From Chryseosolibacter histidinae (GTDB lineage: Bacteria; Bacteroidota; Bacteroidia; Cytophagales; Cyclobacteriaceae), in NCBI RefSeq assembly GCF_018598225.1, contig NZ_JAHESF010000027.1, positions 30,508 through 94,507 on the forward strand: a stretch of DNA of 64,000 nt. The letters run 5' to 3'. Shown here piece by piece: positions 9,075-18,330 of the stretch. The translations under genes and the position numbers were made by a program. Position 1 is the first letter of the stretch. Each line of letters opens with the position of its first letter. Below the pieces are notes generated by a model. The model did not search any database. It was not told where the DNA came from and worked only from the letters and a program-made list of their open reading frames with translations.

Positions 9075-9139
9075 GCGGTAAGTAGTCGACTGCAAAGACC
9101 AAAAGTCGTACACGGGTTGACTTTTGGAAGTGGCAGGTT

Positions 9140-10666
9140 TTAATGTTTAAAGTGACGGATTCCTGTAAATACCATAGCCATGTTATGGCTATCGCAGAAG
9201 GCGATCGAATCCTGATCTTTCACAGAACCACCGGGCTGAATCACGGCTTCTATACCATGCTGGTGGGCTATTTCAACGCAGTCGGGAAAAGGAAAGAAAG
9301 CGTCTGATGCCATCACTGCGCCCTTGAGGCTGAACCCGAAAGCCGCAGCTTTTTCGATAGCCTGTTTCAGGGCATCCACCCGCGAGGTCTGGCCCACGCC
9401 GCTGGCCAGCAACTGACCGTTCACAGCAAGGATAATGGTGTTCGACTTGGTGTGCTTGCATACCTTGCTGGCAAAGAGCAACGCCTCCACTTCAGTGGCC
9501 GTAGGAGCCTTTTTAGTTACTGTTTTGAGGTCTTCTCTCGCGTCGGTCTTCAGGTCCAGGTCCTGCTCGATCACACCATTCAGGATGCTCTTGAACTGGC
9601 GGGTCTCTTTTAGCCCTTGCTTCTGCCGCAGGATCATCCTGTTCTTTTTAGACTTCAAAAGGTTCAGCGCCTCCTGGCTATAATCCGGGGCAATAATGAT
9701 CTCGAAAAAGAGCTTGTTGATCTCTTCCGCTGCCGCCAGGTCCACGGTCTTGTTCGTGGCCAGGATGCCTCCGAAAGCAGAGATCGTATCGGCCTGAAAT
9801 GCCTTCAGGTAAGCTTCTTTCACGGTTGCTGCTGTAGCCACACCACAGGCATTGGTGTGTTTGATGATGACAAAGGCTGTTTCACCTTCAAACTCTTTCA
9901 CCAGGCTAACAGCGGCGTCAACGTCTACCAGGTTGTTGTACGAAAGCTCTTTGCCGTTGAGCTGCTCGAACAGCGCTTCCAGGTCGCCATGGTAGCTGCC
10001 CTGCTGATGCGGGTTCTCGCCATAGCGAAGGGTGCGGCTTTGCTGGATGCTCTTTTTGAAACCAGGCATCTTGAACTCCTGGTTGAAGTAATTGAAAATA
10101 GCAGTATCGTAGTGCGATGTTACATCGAATGCCAGGGCAGCAAACCGCTTCCGGTCTGCCAGGTCTGAAGTGCACTGCTTTGCTTCCAGCAGCTGTTGTA
10201 ATTCCGGATATTGTTGACGGGATGATACAATTATTACATCATTGAAATTTTTGGCAGCGCCGCGGATGAGAGAAATTCCTCCGATGTCGATCTTTTCGAT
10301 GATGTCTTCTTCTGTTCCACCCTTAGCGACAGTTTCCTCGAAGGGGTAAAGGTCAACGATCACCATGTCGATAGGAGCGATGTTGAACTCCTTTGTCTGC
10401 TTCAGGTCACCGGCATCTTCACGCCTGAAAAGTATACCTCCGAACACTGCAGGGTGAAGCGTCTTTACGCGGCCTCCGAAGATAGAAGGGTAGCCTGTAA
10501 GCGTTTCAACCGGCGTTACTTTGTAGCCAAGCTTTTCAATGAATTCCTGGGTGCCTCCCGTAGAGACGAATTCTACGCCGGCTTTACCCAGCTGCCGGAT
10601 GATGGGCTCAAGGTTGTCTTTGTAATAAACAGAAATGAGGGCTCTCGAAATTTTACGATTCGACAT
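9140..10666 (-). CDS. purH: Bifunctional AICAR transformylase/IMP cyclohydrolase
   Basis: 508 residues, normal length. The N-terminal MGS-like cyclohydrolase domain has ISVYYKDNLEPIIRQL and GGRVKTLHPAVFGGIL. The C-terminal transformylase domain carries RYGENPHQQ and the IIKHTNACGVA segment with the catalytic Lys-His. It carries out the last two steps of IMP synthesis. Monocistronic in appearance: 200 bp separate it from mreB downstream. Confidence 0.97.
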   Translation of the reverse strand: MSNRKISRALISVYYKDNLEPIIRQLGKAGVEFVSTGGTQEFIEKLGYKVTPVETLTGYPSIFGGRVKTLHPAVFGGILFRREDAGDLKQTKEFNIAPIDMVIVDLYPFEETVAKGGTEEDIIEKIDIGGISLIRGAAKNFNDVIIVSSRQQYPELQQLLEAKQCTSDLADRKRFAALAFDVTSHYDTAIFNYFNQEFKMPGFKKSIQQSRTLRYGENPHQQGSYHGDLEALFEQLNGKELSYNNLVDVDAAVSLVKEFEGETAFVIIKHTNACGVATAATVKEAYLKAFQADTISAFGGILATNKTVDLAAAEEINKLFFEIIIAPDYSQEALNLLKSKKNRMILRQKQGLKETRQFKSILNGVIEQDLDLKTDAREDLKTVTKKAPTATEVEALLFASKVCKHTKSNTIILAVNGQLLASGVGQTSRVDALKQAIEKAAAFGFSLKGAVMASDAFFPFPDCVEIAHQHGIEAVIQPGGSVKDQDSIAFCDSHNMAMVFTGIRHFKH

Positions 10667-10717
10667 GAAGGTTAAAGGTTATTGCAAAAAGATATAAGGG
10701 CCTAAGGTTGCTACGGA

Positions 10718-11551
10718 TCAGCCGGTGATCTGGTCACTCTCCTCGTATTCTTCAAACTCGATCACAAAATCGTCGGCATCGAGGTAAGCAGGAAAACGGT
10801 CGCGGAATGCATGGAGCGCGTTGGCGTTGAGCTCCAGGGTGCGGGTGGTCTCCATACCTTCGTTCGTGAAAATGGGATCACCTTTCGGACTGATCACGGC
10901 CGAATTGCCGTTGTATTCCACGCCGGAACCATCCTGGCCAACGCGGTTCACGCCCACCACATAGCTAAGGTTCTCAATGGCGCGGGCGCGCAGCAGGGTA
11001 TTCCAGGCATCGATGCGGATGGTGGGCCAGTTGGCTACGTAGATCATCACGTCGTACGACAGCTTTTTGGCGGCATGGTCCCACTTATTGCGGCTCCACA
11101 CGGGGAAACGCAGGTCATAGCACACCAGCGGGCAGATCCTCCAGCCCTTCCAGGTGCCTATCAGCAGGCTTTCTCCGGCCGCGTAGGTCTTATGTTCATT
11201 GTCCATCCTGAAGAGGTGGCGTTTATCGTAGGTGCGGTAGACACCGCCTGGTTCCATCCACAGCAGCCGGTTATAATAGCGGTCGTGCACCCTCACAATA
11301 TAGCTGCCCAGGATCAGCGCGCCGGTCTGGTCGGCCATCTGTTTCATCCACTTGAAGGTGCGCATGTTCATGTGCTCGGCAAGCCGGGGGGCATTCATGG
11401 TAAAGCCGGTGGTAAACATCTCGGGCAAGACGATCACATCGGTGGTGTTGGCGCCGATCTGCCAGATCTTTTCTTCGAACATCGCCAGGTTGGCCTCAAT
11501 TTCTTCCCAATGAAGATCGGATTGAATAAGCGTGATTTTCAGGTCCTGCAT
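10718..11551 (-). CDS. Nitrilase-family omega-amidase (YafV/Nit2-like)
   Basis: 277 residues from the ATG at 11551 (MQDLKITLIQSD); an earlier ATG at 11665 adds a non-homologous tail. The carbon-nitrogen hydrolase triad is visible: Glu in VLPEMFTTGF, Lys in TYDKRHLF, Cys in PLVCYDLRFP. The LPEMF...YDKRHLF signature matches YafV/Nit2 omega-amidases, which hydrolyse alpha-ketoglutaramate and ketosuccinamate. The next gene upstream on the same strand encodes a Met/Gln-type aminotransferase, the enzyme that makes such keto-amides. Confidence 0.88.
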   Translation of the reverse strand: MQDLKITLIQSDLHWEEIEANLAMFEEKIWQIGANTTDVIVLPEMFTTGFTMNAPRLAEHMNMRTFKWMKQMADQTGALILGSYIVRVHDRYYNRLLWMEPGGVYRTYDKRHLFRMDNEHKTYAAGESLLIGTWKGWRICPLVCYDLRFPVWSRNKWDHAAKKLSYDVMIYVANWPTIRIDAWNTLLRARAIENLSYVVGVNRVGQDGSGVEYNGNSAVISPKGDPIFTNEGMETTRTLELNANALHAFRDRFPAYLDADDFVIEFEEYEESDQITG

Positions 11552-11670
11552 ATGTCGTAGTGGTTTGTTCCCGGGTCCCCGGGAGCCCGGAGAAAAGTCA
11601 TCGGACCGCAAAGAAAACGAAAGGGGGGCAAAATGTCTAAGAAAATTTCGGGCGTGGGGTCCCATCTAAC

Positions 11671-11763
11671 GCGCGTGCCTTCTTTTTCCCGCAGATCTCG
11701 CGGATTAGCGCAGATACCTCATTTTCAAAATCTGCGTAAATCTGCGCAATCAGCGGGAAATGA
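11671..11763. repeat. Intergenic inverted phrase repeat (CGCAGATTTACGCAGAT type)
   Basis: TTTCCCGCAGATCTCGCGGATT... and its near-reverse complement ...AATCAGCGGGAAA face each other, with AAATCTGCGTAAATCTGCGC between them. One of several low-complexity intergenic repeat types in this window. Confidence 0.7.
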
Positions 11764-11770
11764 ATTCGAG

Positions 11771-12913
11771 TCAGATCTTTTTTAGGATCTCCCCCGCTTT
11801 TGCCAGGGTCTCTTCTTTTTTGGCGAAGCAGAACCGGAGCAGCCGGTTGTCGGTCTTATCCTGGTAAAAAACCGATACCGGGATGGCAGCAACCTTGAAT
11901 TTTTTGGTCAGTGTTTCAGCCATCCCAACGTCTCCCGTGCTGGCAATATTCCGGTAAGACACCACCTGGAAATACGATCCATGGCAGGGCAACGGTTCAA
12001 AAGAAGATCCCCTGATCTGTTCAAGGAAAAAGTCGCGCTTGCGCTGATAGAAGTTCCCCAGGTTCCGGTAGTGGTCGGGGTTCTTCATGTATTCGGCCAG
12101 GGCCATCTGCACGGGCGTGTTTACGGCGAAGACAATGAACTGGTGTGTTTTGCGGATCTCGCGGGTGAGGTTCTCCGGCGCAACCACATACCCGGTTTTC
12201 CATCCCGTGGCGTGAAAGGTTTTGCCGAATGAGAAGATGGCCACACTCTGCGCCGCCAGCCCGGGCCGGGTAAGCACACTTCTGTGGGGAATGCCGTCAT
12301 AAATAAGCCTGTCATAGACCTCATCGCTCAACACGATCAGGTTGTGCTTCAGGGCCAGCCGCTCCAACTCCTGCAGGTCTTCTTCCTGCAACACGGCTCC
12401 GCTCGGGTTGTGAGGTGTGTTCACCATGATCATCCTCGTTCGGGGCGTGATCTTCTTCTTCACTTCATCCCAATCGATTGAAAAGCCTGGGAAGCGCAGG
12501 TTGATCTGAACAGGTATGCCTCCGTTGAGACGTATAGCCGGATCGTAGCTGTCGTAAGCCGGGTCGAAAAGGATCACCTCATCACCGGGGTTGATGAATG
12601 CCGAAATACACGAGAAGATGCCTTCCGTTGCCCCGGCTGTTACGGTGATGCCAGTTTCAGGGTCGGCCTTGTGTCCGTAGGTGTGCATGATCACTTCGGC
12701 AATGATGTGTCGCAGGGCAGGCACCCCGGGCATAGGTGCATACTGGTTGTTGCCCTCCATCATGTAGCGGTGCACCAGGTGAATGATGGTATCATCCAAA
12801 GCAAAGTCCGGAAATCCCTGTGATAGATTGATGGCTCCATGTTCCAACGCCATCTTCGACATCACCGCGAAAATAGAAGTGCCGATATCGGGGAGTCTTG
12901 ACTGTACGATCAT
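11771..12913 (-). CDS. PLP-dependent aminotransferase, YbdL/glutamine-transaminase-K-like
   Basis: 380 residues, fold type I, class I/II. Key parts: INLSQGFPDF near the N-terminus, NTPHNPSGA, the SDEVYDRLIYD segment, and the PLP-binding lysine in SFGKTFHATGWK. The SQGFPDF start and FGKTFHATGWK are typical of YbdL and kynurenine/glutamine transaminases, which use methionine and aromatic amino acids. Pairing with an omega-amidase gene points to the glutaminase II (transamination plus deamidation) route. Confidence 0.88.
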   Translation of the reverse strand: MIVQSRLPDIGTSIFAVMSKMALEHGAINLSQGFPDFALDDTIIHLVHRYMMEGNNQYAPMPGVPALRHIIAEVIMHTYGHKADPETGITVTAGATEGIFSCISAFINPGDEVILFDPAYDSYDPAIRLNGGIPVQINLRFPGFSIDWDEVKKKITPRTRMIMVNTPHNPSGAVLQEEDLQELERLALKHNLIVLSDEVYDRLIYDGIPHRSVLTRPGLAAQSVAIFSFGKTFHATGWKTGYVVAPENLTREIRKTHQFIVFAVNTPVQMALAEYMKNPDHYRNLGNFYQRKRDFFLEQIRGSSFEPLPCHGSYFQVVSYRNIASTGDVGMAETLTKKFKVAAIPVSVFYQDKTDNRLLRFCFAKKEETLAKAGEILKKI

Positions 12914-12914
12914 G

Positions 12915-13010
12915 ATTATGCAGGATTTTCACGATTGACTGGATTAATATCAGGGTTTTTCTTCATCATTCGGTATTCAATCCTGTTTAATCCTGTTAAT
13001 CCTCTAATCC
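12915..13010. repeat. AATCCTGTTAATCCTG phrase repeat
   Basis: Low-complexity intergenic tract with CAATCCTGTTTAATCC, TGTTAATCCTCTAATCCTGG. A related tract (ACAGGATTTTAAAGATT) lies on the other side of def at 13576-13612. Confidence 0.7.
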
Positions 13011-13013
13011 TGG

Positions 13014-13565
13014 TTATTTCTTGGGTGCCAGTATCCGGTATTCGGTATCCACCTTCCCTTTGGTGATGTCAGAGAGCTTGCCTTTGAGCAAACGTTTTTT
13101 GAGGGGTGTGAGGTAATCGAGGAAGAGCTTGCCTTCGATGTGGTCATACTCATGCTGGATGATGCGCGCCTTCATGCCGTCGAACGCCTCTTCATGCAGG
13201 TTCCAGTCTTCGTCGTAATACCGGATGCGCAGTTTTTCTTTCCTCGATATTTTTTCGCGTATGTTCGGAATGCTCAGGCAGCCTTCTTCAAACTCCCAGG
13301 GCGTTCCCAGCTCTTCCAGCATCACCGGGTTCACAAACGCTTTTTTGAAACCTTCCATGTCGGGCTCTTCTTCCAGGGCCGATCCATCAACCACAAAAAG
13401 CCGCACGCTCTTGCCGATCTGGGGGGCAGCCAGGCCAATGCCGCTGGCCGCATACATGGTCTCGAACATATCGCCAACCAGCTGTTTCAGGTCAGTTCCT
13501 GTCGGAATTTCTTTCGCGCGTTGCCTGAGCACAGGGTCGCCGTACACTACTATCGGGTAAATCAT
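13014..13565 (-). CDS. def: Peptide deformylase
   Basis: 183 residues. The three motifs are intact: GIGLAAPQIG at 42-51, EGCLS at 94-98 (metal ligand Cys96), and HEYDH at 138-142 (two metal-binding His and catalytic Glu). It removes the N-formyl group from nascent proteins. Gene order def-ruvX-hemerythrin protein lies on one strand but with a 200-bp repeat-filled gap, so it is probably not one operon. Confidence 0.97.
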   Translation of the reverse strand: MIYPIVVYGDPVLRQRAKEIPTGTDLKQLVGDMFETMYAASGIGLAAPQIGKSVRLFVVDGSALEEEPDMEGFKKAFVNPVMLEELGTPWEFEEGCLSIPNIREKISRKEKLRIRYYDEDWNLHEEAFDGMKARIIQHEYDHIEGKLFLDYLTPLKKRLLKGKLSDITKGKVDTEYRILAPKK

Positions 13566-13685
13566 CCTCCAAAGTTAAACAGGATTTTAAAGATTTACAG
13601 AATGAACAGGATTAAATACCGGATTCGAAGATTTGCACGAGTTGACAGTGAAGGACTTACAGAAGGTACGAGGTACGAATGACGA

Positions 13686-13782
13686 GGTACGATTACAACG
13701 ACGTTCTCTGCAGGGCCGTGGACTGTTGACTGTCGACCGTGGACTGATTGCCTACTGTCCGATGCCTACTGCCTACTAGTCA
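13686..13782. repeat. GTGGACTGTTGACTG / TGCCTACTGCC phrase repeat
   Basis: The tract reads gtggactgttgactgtcgac followed by tgcctactgcctactag. The same two wordings recur, inverted or direct, at 21668-21697 and 21783-21863. The 200-bp gap between def and ruvX holds nothing else that I recognise. Confidence 0.75.
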
Positions 13783-14179
13783 TAAAAGACTGAAGTATGA
13801 TCGTAGCACTGATCTTATCCACATTACCCTTCACCTGCCGGTCTTTCTTTTTCATGCCGCCTTCTATAAGGGCGCGTTGGGCCATGGTGCTGGTGAACCG
13901 CTCGTCTGCCAGGTGAACCGGTTTCTGGGGGAAGATCTTCGTTAGCTCTTCTACAAATTTTCTCACGTAAGGGGCGATCTCCGAGTCTTTGTTCAGCAGC
14001 GTTTTGGGCATGCCTACTACGAACTCGTCAACAGTCTCTTGCTGCGCATAGCGGGTCAGAAATGTAAGGAGGGTTGCAGTGTCCACGGTATCCAGCGGTG
14101 TGGCGATGATGCGCAGGGGATCTGAAACGGCAATGCCCGTTCTTTTCAGTCCGTAGTCGATGGCGACGATCCTGCCCAT
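13766..14179 (-). CDS. ruvX: YqgF/RuvX family putative Holliday junction resolvase (pre-16S rRNA nuclease)
   Basis: 137 residues, RNase H-like fold. The N-terminal MGRIVAIDYGLKRTGIAVSD holds the first catalytic Asp, VVGMPKTL follows, and PVHLADERFTSTMA holds the acidic ERFTS motif. Family members mature 16S rRNA and/or resolve junctions. The start is 12 bp from the end of the hemerythrin gene upstream. Confidence 0.93.
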   Translation of the reverse strand: MGRIVAIDYGLKRTGIAVSDPLRIIATPLDTVDTATLLTFLTRYAQQETVDEFVVGMPKTLLNKDSEIAPYVRKFVEELTKIFPQKPVHLADERFTSTMAQRALIEGGMKKKDRQVKGNVDKISATIILQSFMTSRQ

Positions 14180-14191
14180 AAAAGTGGAGAC

Positions 14192-14947
14192 TTAGTTCAG
14201 GGTGGCTTTTTCGAAGAAGGCCTTGCGCACTTTGTTCTCGATGGCCATGGCTTTCGGGAAGAGAATCTCATTCTCGATGCGGGCGTGGGTGATGAGACTT
14301 TTTTCGAAAGCCTTCAGCTCGTTGTAGATCACTTTTACGTGAAGCGGCGCGTTGGAGCTGAGGATATAATTTTTGGTGATCTTGCGGATGCCTTCCATTT
14401 CATCGTCGTGCGCCTCGTGCTCGATGGCAAATTTCTGAACGGAATTTTTTTCCAACAGATAATAGAGTTTGCCGGGAAGATAACTGCCCTTGGATGCCCG
14501 CTCGAGCGCAATAATGAAATTGAATAAAGTATCTTCTTCTTCGTAGATATGCTCGATAAAATCCTCCACAAAAAGCGGGAACACCAGCTTCAGGTCGCGC
14601 TCCACAGGCTGATAGTCGTCGTGGTGTGCCTTGAAGCTTTCCACCAGCCGGGCGATATAAGGAAGCTTGTGCTTGATGAAGAGAAAATGCGAGTGCTTAA
14701 GGTATTCGATGATCAGGTCTATCGGATAAGATACCAGCGGCAGGTCTGCTTCATGCAGATGTGTTGGCGCCTCCAGCTCTTTTACCACCTGGTCAACCTT
14801 CAGTCCACGCTGCTTGCAGACCTGTTCGAGGGTGAATTCGGAATATTCGTAAAATTTGATCCCGAAATAGAACAATACATACGCGTGAACATAGTTCTGG
14901 TCAACCAGTTCCGCGATGAGCTTATCTTTCAGGCCTGTCTTGTTCAT
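14192..14947 (-). CDS. Hemerythrin-domain protein related to RIC/ScdA iron-centre repair proteins
   Basis: 251 residues from the ATG at 14947 (MNKTGLKDKL); the ATG at 14983 adds a doubtful tail. Residues about 1-60 align by pattern with the ScdA N-terminal domain (YGIKFYEYSEFTLEQVCKQRG), but the CCGG cysteines expected right after the first segment are replaced by YEYSE. Residues about 75-245 form a hemerythrin-like four-helix domain with candidate di-iron ligands in HSHFLFIKHKL, HIYEEEDTLF, EHEAHDDEMEGI and HARIENEILFP. RIC proteins repair nitrosatively damaged Fe-S clusters; loss of the cysteines may alter the role. Confidence 0.82.
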   Translation of the reverse strand: MNKTGLKDKLIAELVDQNYVHAYVLFYFGIKFYEYSEFTLEQVCKQRGLKVDQVVKELEAPTHLHEADLPLVSYPIDLIIEYLKHSHFLFIKHKLPYIARLVESFKAHHDDYQPVERDLKLVFPLFVEDFIEHIYEEEDTLFNFIIALERASKGSYLPGKLYYLLEKNSVQKFAIEHEAHDDEMEGIRKITKNYILSSNAPLHVKVIYNELKAFEKSLITHARIENEILFPKAMAIENKVRKAFFEKATLN

Positions 14948-15093
14948 GGATCTTGTAAATATAACCAGAAAACCGTTTTTCAAAAGTAATTTATTTGCCG
15001 AAACCGGCTTTTATAAGCCTTTAGATTTTCATGCCAACAATTATTTTAGCACTTCGTTATATTATTTACTGTTATAGCGCTTAAAGCAGACGT

Positions 15094-16710
15094 ATGAATC
15101 AGAATTCAAAATACCAGATCAGGCTTCCCATTGTGCTTTGCCTGGGCCTCGCAGCAGGCGTATTTGTGGGAGCTACCTTAAATACAGACAAACACACCAC
15201 AGACGTAAACCAGGACATACAGAAATTCAGGGAGGTCCTCACACAAATCAAACAGGAATATGTAGATACCGTCAACACCTCCGAGCTGGTGGATGACGCC
15301 ATTCAGCATATCCTGCAAAAGCTCGACCCACACTCCGCCTACATCCCCGCAACCGACCGTATCGCCGCCAATGAAGATCTGAGAGGCAATTTCGACGGCA
15401 TCGGCATTGAATTCAATATTTTCAACGATACTATCGTGGTGGTTTCTCCACTCAGTGGTGGGCCGTCAGAGGCACTGGGTATCCAGTCGGGCGACAAGAT
15501 CGTAAAGGTCGACGATAAGAATATGGCCGGCATCGGCGTTACCACCACTGACGTGATGAAAGCGCTCAAAGGGCCACGAGGCACGGAAGTGAAGGTCACC
15601 ATCCAACGCAGGGAAAAACAGATCGACTACAACATCATCAGGGATAAAATTCCACAGTACTCTGTAGATGTTGCCTATATGGTAGACAATGAGACCGGCT
15701 ATATCAAGGTGAACCGTTTCTCTGCCACCACCTATGAAGAGTTTCAGGCGTCTATGAAGAAGCTCAAGGATAAGGGCATGAAGAAGCTTGTGCTCGACCT
15801 GCAAGGCAACCCCGGCGGCTACATGAACATGGCCATCGATATGGCAGATGAATTTCTCGCTGCCGGTAAACGGATCGTTTCACAAAAAGGAAAAGAGCGG
15901 AAGTACAATGCAGAAGCTTTGTCTACCGGCAAGGGCGATTTTGAAACGGGCGACCTTATCGTACTCGTGAACGAAGGAAGCGCTTCGGCATCGGAGATCC
16001 TCGCAGGCGCCTTACAGGATAACGACCGCGCCCTGGTGGTAGGCCGCAGAAGCTTCGGAAAAGGATTGGTGCAATCGCCGTTCGATATCAGCGACGGTTC
16101 TGAGCTGCGCCTCACCATCTCACGGTATTATACACCAAGTGGCCGCTCCATTCAGAAGCCTTATGAAGATGAAGATGAGTACTCACGCGATATCATCAGC
16201 CGTTACAACCACGGCGAGTTCTTCCATGCAGACAGCATCAAGTTCAACGATACTTTGAAATATCTTACCATGAACGGTCGCAAGGTTTATGGCGGTGGTG
16301 GCATCATGCCCGATTACTTTGTGCCGCTCGATACATCGCTGAACAGCCACTACCTCAACGAGCTCTATACATCAACCGCTATCCAGGAATATACTTTCAA
16401 ATATGCCGAAGATCATAAAGAACAACTCGAGCAGAAAGGTTTGGAACAGTACCTCCGGAAATTTGTGGTTACCGATGATATGCTGGCCGAGCTTATGAGG
16501 GTAGGAGAGCGAAATAAAGTGAAGGCCGACCGCGAGGAATTGCGCGAGAAGAAAAAGCTGTTCCAGGTTCACGTGAAAGCACAGATCGCGCGCAAGGTGT
16601 GGGGCAATGAAGGATTTTACCCTGTATATAATGAGACCAACGAAGTGTTTCAGCAGGCTGTGAAGCTCTTTGACAGGATCCCTGCCGAGCTCGACCGTTC
16701 GAAGCTGTAA
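15094..16710 (+). CDS. C-terminal processing protease (S41 family, CtpA/Prc type)
   Basis: 538 residues: an N-terminal membrane anchor or signal (about 10-28), a PDZ domain with SGGPSEALGIQSGDKIVKVD, then the S41 core. The nucleophile is the Ser in NEGSASASEI (about residue 296) and the general base Lys is in GRRSFGKGLVQ (about 322). A periplasmic serine protease that trims C-termini of envelope proteins. Monocistronic, followed by a clear terminator. Confidence 0.94.
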   Translation: MNQNSKYQIRLPIVLCLGLAAGVFVGATLNTDKHTTDVNQDIQKFREVLTQIKQEYVDTVNTSELVDDAIQHILQKLDPHSAYIPATDRIAANEDLRGNFDGIGIEFNIFNDTIVVVSPLSGGPSEALGIQSGDKIVKVDDKNMAGIGVTTTDVMKALKGPRGTEVKVTIQRREKQIDYNIIRDKIPQYSVDVAYMVDNETGYIKVNRFSATTYEEFQASMKKLKDKGMKKLVLDLQGNPGGYMNMAIDMADEFLAAGKRIVSQKGKERKYNAEALSTGKGDFETGDLIVLVNEGSASASEILAGALQDNDRALVVGRRSFGKGLVQSPFDISDGSELRLTISRYYTPSGRSIQKPYEDEDEYSRDIISRYNHGEFFHADSIKFNDTLKYLTMNGRKVYGGGGIMPDYFVPLDTSLNSHYLNELYTSTAIQEYTFKYAEDHKEQLEQKGLEQYLRKFVVTDDMLAELMRVGERNKVKADREELREKKKLFQVHVKAQIARKVWGNEGFYPVYNETNEVFQQAVKLFDRIPAELDRSKL

Positions 16711-16730
16711 ACAGGAAATAAAAATTTACC

Positions 16731-16766
16731 GATCCCGGTCTTTTTATAAGGGCCGGGATTTTTTAT
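16731..16766 (+). terminator. Rho-independent terminator after the protease gene
   Basis: Stem ATCCCGGTC (16732-16740) with GGCCGGGAT (16751-16759), one G-U pair, followed by TTTTTTATTT. Confidence 0.9.
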
Positions 16767-16797
16767 TTGGTGAAATCCCTTTTTACAGAAGAGGATT

Positions 16798-16836
16798 CGG
16801 AATGGCGATAAACCATTCCGGGATTGTTTAATTTTG
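16798..16836 (+). promoter_or_regulatory. Palindrome plus -7 box before hmgA
   Basis: CGGAATGG (16798-16805) and CCATTCCG (16813-16820) form a perfect 8-bp inverted repeat. TAATTTTG (16829-16836) matches the -7 consensus, with the ATG 19 bp on. The palindrome covers the -33 region, a natural operator position for a tyrosine/homogentisate-responsive regulator. Confidence 0.6.
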
Positions 16837-16854
16837 ATCATAAACCATCGCGTT

Positions 16855-18054
16855 ATGTACTATTACCGATTAGGCAACATTCCTCCGAAGCGTCATACGC
16901 AGTTCAGGCAGCCGGACGGAAGCCTGTATAAAGAAGAGCTGGTGAGCTCAGAAGGTTTTTCCGGCATCTACTCCAACCTCTATCATATCAATCCGCCTAC
17001 CCGTATCAAGCAGCTGGAAGAGCCGGTGAAGTTCGGCCCTAAAAGAATAGACGACTACGCCTTGCGGCAAACACACCTGAACACGTCAAAGGTGGCTACT
17101 ACCGGCGACGATTACCTGGGCGCGCGCAAGGTGTTGCTCATGAACAACGATTGCCTCATTTCGATCTGCTCGCCGAAGCAACGCAGGATGGACTACTTCT
17201 ATAAGAATGCCGAAGGCGATGAGGTGATCTACATTCACGATGGTAAAGGTGCGCTGATCTCGCAGTTCGGAAGGTTGGAAGTGCGGCAGGGAGATTACGT
17301 TGTCATTCCACGCACCGTGATCTATAAATTCGAGTTTGAAGAGGGGCCGCTCCGTCTGCTCATTATTGAGTCGTCTTCGCCGGTAGAGACCGTGAAACGT
17401 TACCGGAACCAGCTCGGTCAGTTGCTGGAGCATTCACCTTATTGTGAGCGCGACATCAGGCCTCCGCATGAGCTGGTCACCGATACCAGCAAAGGTGAGT
17501 TCCTGATGAAGATCAAAAAGCAGGGATACCTTCACCACTATGTGTATGACCACAGTCCGCTCGACCTGGTGGGCTGGGACGGATTTCTCTGGCCCTACGC
17601 TTTTTCCATTCACGATTTTGAGCCTATCACAGGACGCATTCATCAGCCGCCGCCAGTGCACCAGACCTTTCAGACACACCACTTTGTGATCTGCTCCTTT
17701 GTGCCGAGGTTATTCGATTATCATCCGCAGGCCATACCCGCACCTTATAATCATAGTAATATCGACAGCGACGAAGTGTTGTATTATGCTGAAGGGAACT
17801 TCATGAGCCGGAGAGGCATCGAGCGCGGTTCATTTACGTTGCATCCCGGCGGACTTCCCCACGGACCACATCCCGGCACCGTTGAAAAAAGCATTGGCGC
17901 CAAAGAGACCCATGAGCTTGCCGTGATGATCGATACCTTCAGACCACTTCACCTCACCACCGACTCCCTCGAGTTCCTCGATAAGAACTACCCCATGAGC
18001 TGGACAGACAACACCAGCGTGAAAGATGGGTTTCATGAGGTGAACACGCCGTGA
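16855..18054 (+). CDS. hmgA: Homogentisate 1,2-dioxygenase
   Basis: 399 residues from the ATG at 16855 (MYYYRLGNIPPKRHTQFR); an upstream ATG at 16834 lies on the predicted transcript start and is less likely. It cleaves the ring of homogentisate in tyrosine catabolism using Fe(II). The cupin-type metal site is suggested by HQTFQTHHFVICSFVPR, DEVLYYAEGNF and LHPGGLPHGPHPG. No other tyrosine-degradation gene is adjacent, but a thioesterase and a cyclase-family hydrolase follow within 2 kb. Confidence 0.93.
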   Translation: MYYYRLGNIPPKRHTQFRQPDGSLYKEELVSSEGFSGIYSNLYHINPPTRIKQLEEPVKFGPKRIDDYALRQTHLNTSKVATTGDDYLGARKVLLMNNDCLISICSPKQRRMDYFYKNAEGDEVIYIHDGKGALISQFGRLEVRQGDYVVIPRTVIYKFEFEEGPLRLLIIESSSPVETVKRYRNQLGQLLEHSPYCERDIRPPHELVTDTSKGEFLMKIKKQGYLHHYVYDHSPLDLVGWDGFLWPYAFSIHDFEPITGRIHQPPPVHQTFQTHHFVICSFVPRLFDYHPQAIPAPYNHSNIDSDEVLYYAEGNFMSRRGIERGSFTLHPGGLPHGPHPGTVEKSIGAKETHELAVMIDTFRPLHLTTDSLEFLDKNYPMSWTDNTSVKDGFHEVNTP

Positions 18055-18100
18055 GTTAGTTGCCAGTTGCCGGTTACAAGTTGCCAGTTCAGGAGGCTAC
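18055..18100. repeat. TTGCCAGTTGCCGGTT phrase repeat
   Basis: The tract reads agttgccagttgccggttac and aagttgccagttc. The same wording appears inverted at 18923-18950 and at 23160-23195 and 23282-23305. Confidence 0.75.
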
Positions 18101-18149
18101 TTGTCAATACTCATGTGATTACATAAACCGGATTGTATTAAACCCACAG

Positions 18150-18250
18150 CATATTCATACCGGACCTCAGCGTATCTTTGGCCTGGCAGTGGCATGTGCG
18201 GATACGGTGCAGGCCGGGATGAATATGCGGTCCCGATGGCTATCGGGAGG
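18150..18250. repeat. Nested intergenic palindromes
   Basis: CATATTCAT (18150-18158) pairs with ATGAATATG (18219-18227), enclosing further complementary segments (GCGTATC with GATACG). Immediately after lies TCCCGATGGCTATCGGGA (18231-18248), a variant of the palindrome TCCCGATAGCTATCGGGA found inside two tRNA-like genes of the array. A REP-like element is likely; the rest of the hmgA-18331 gap holds no gene. Confidence 0.65.
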
Positions 18251-18330
18251 CCCGGGAGGCGTTCCTGGTAATTAACACAACCCTTCGAACATAAACTCGA
18301 TTGAGTTTGAAGCCGTCAACTTTTTCACAA

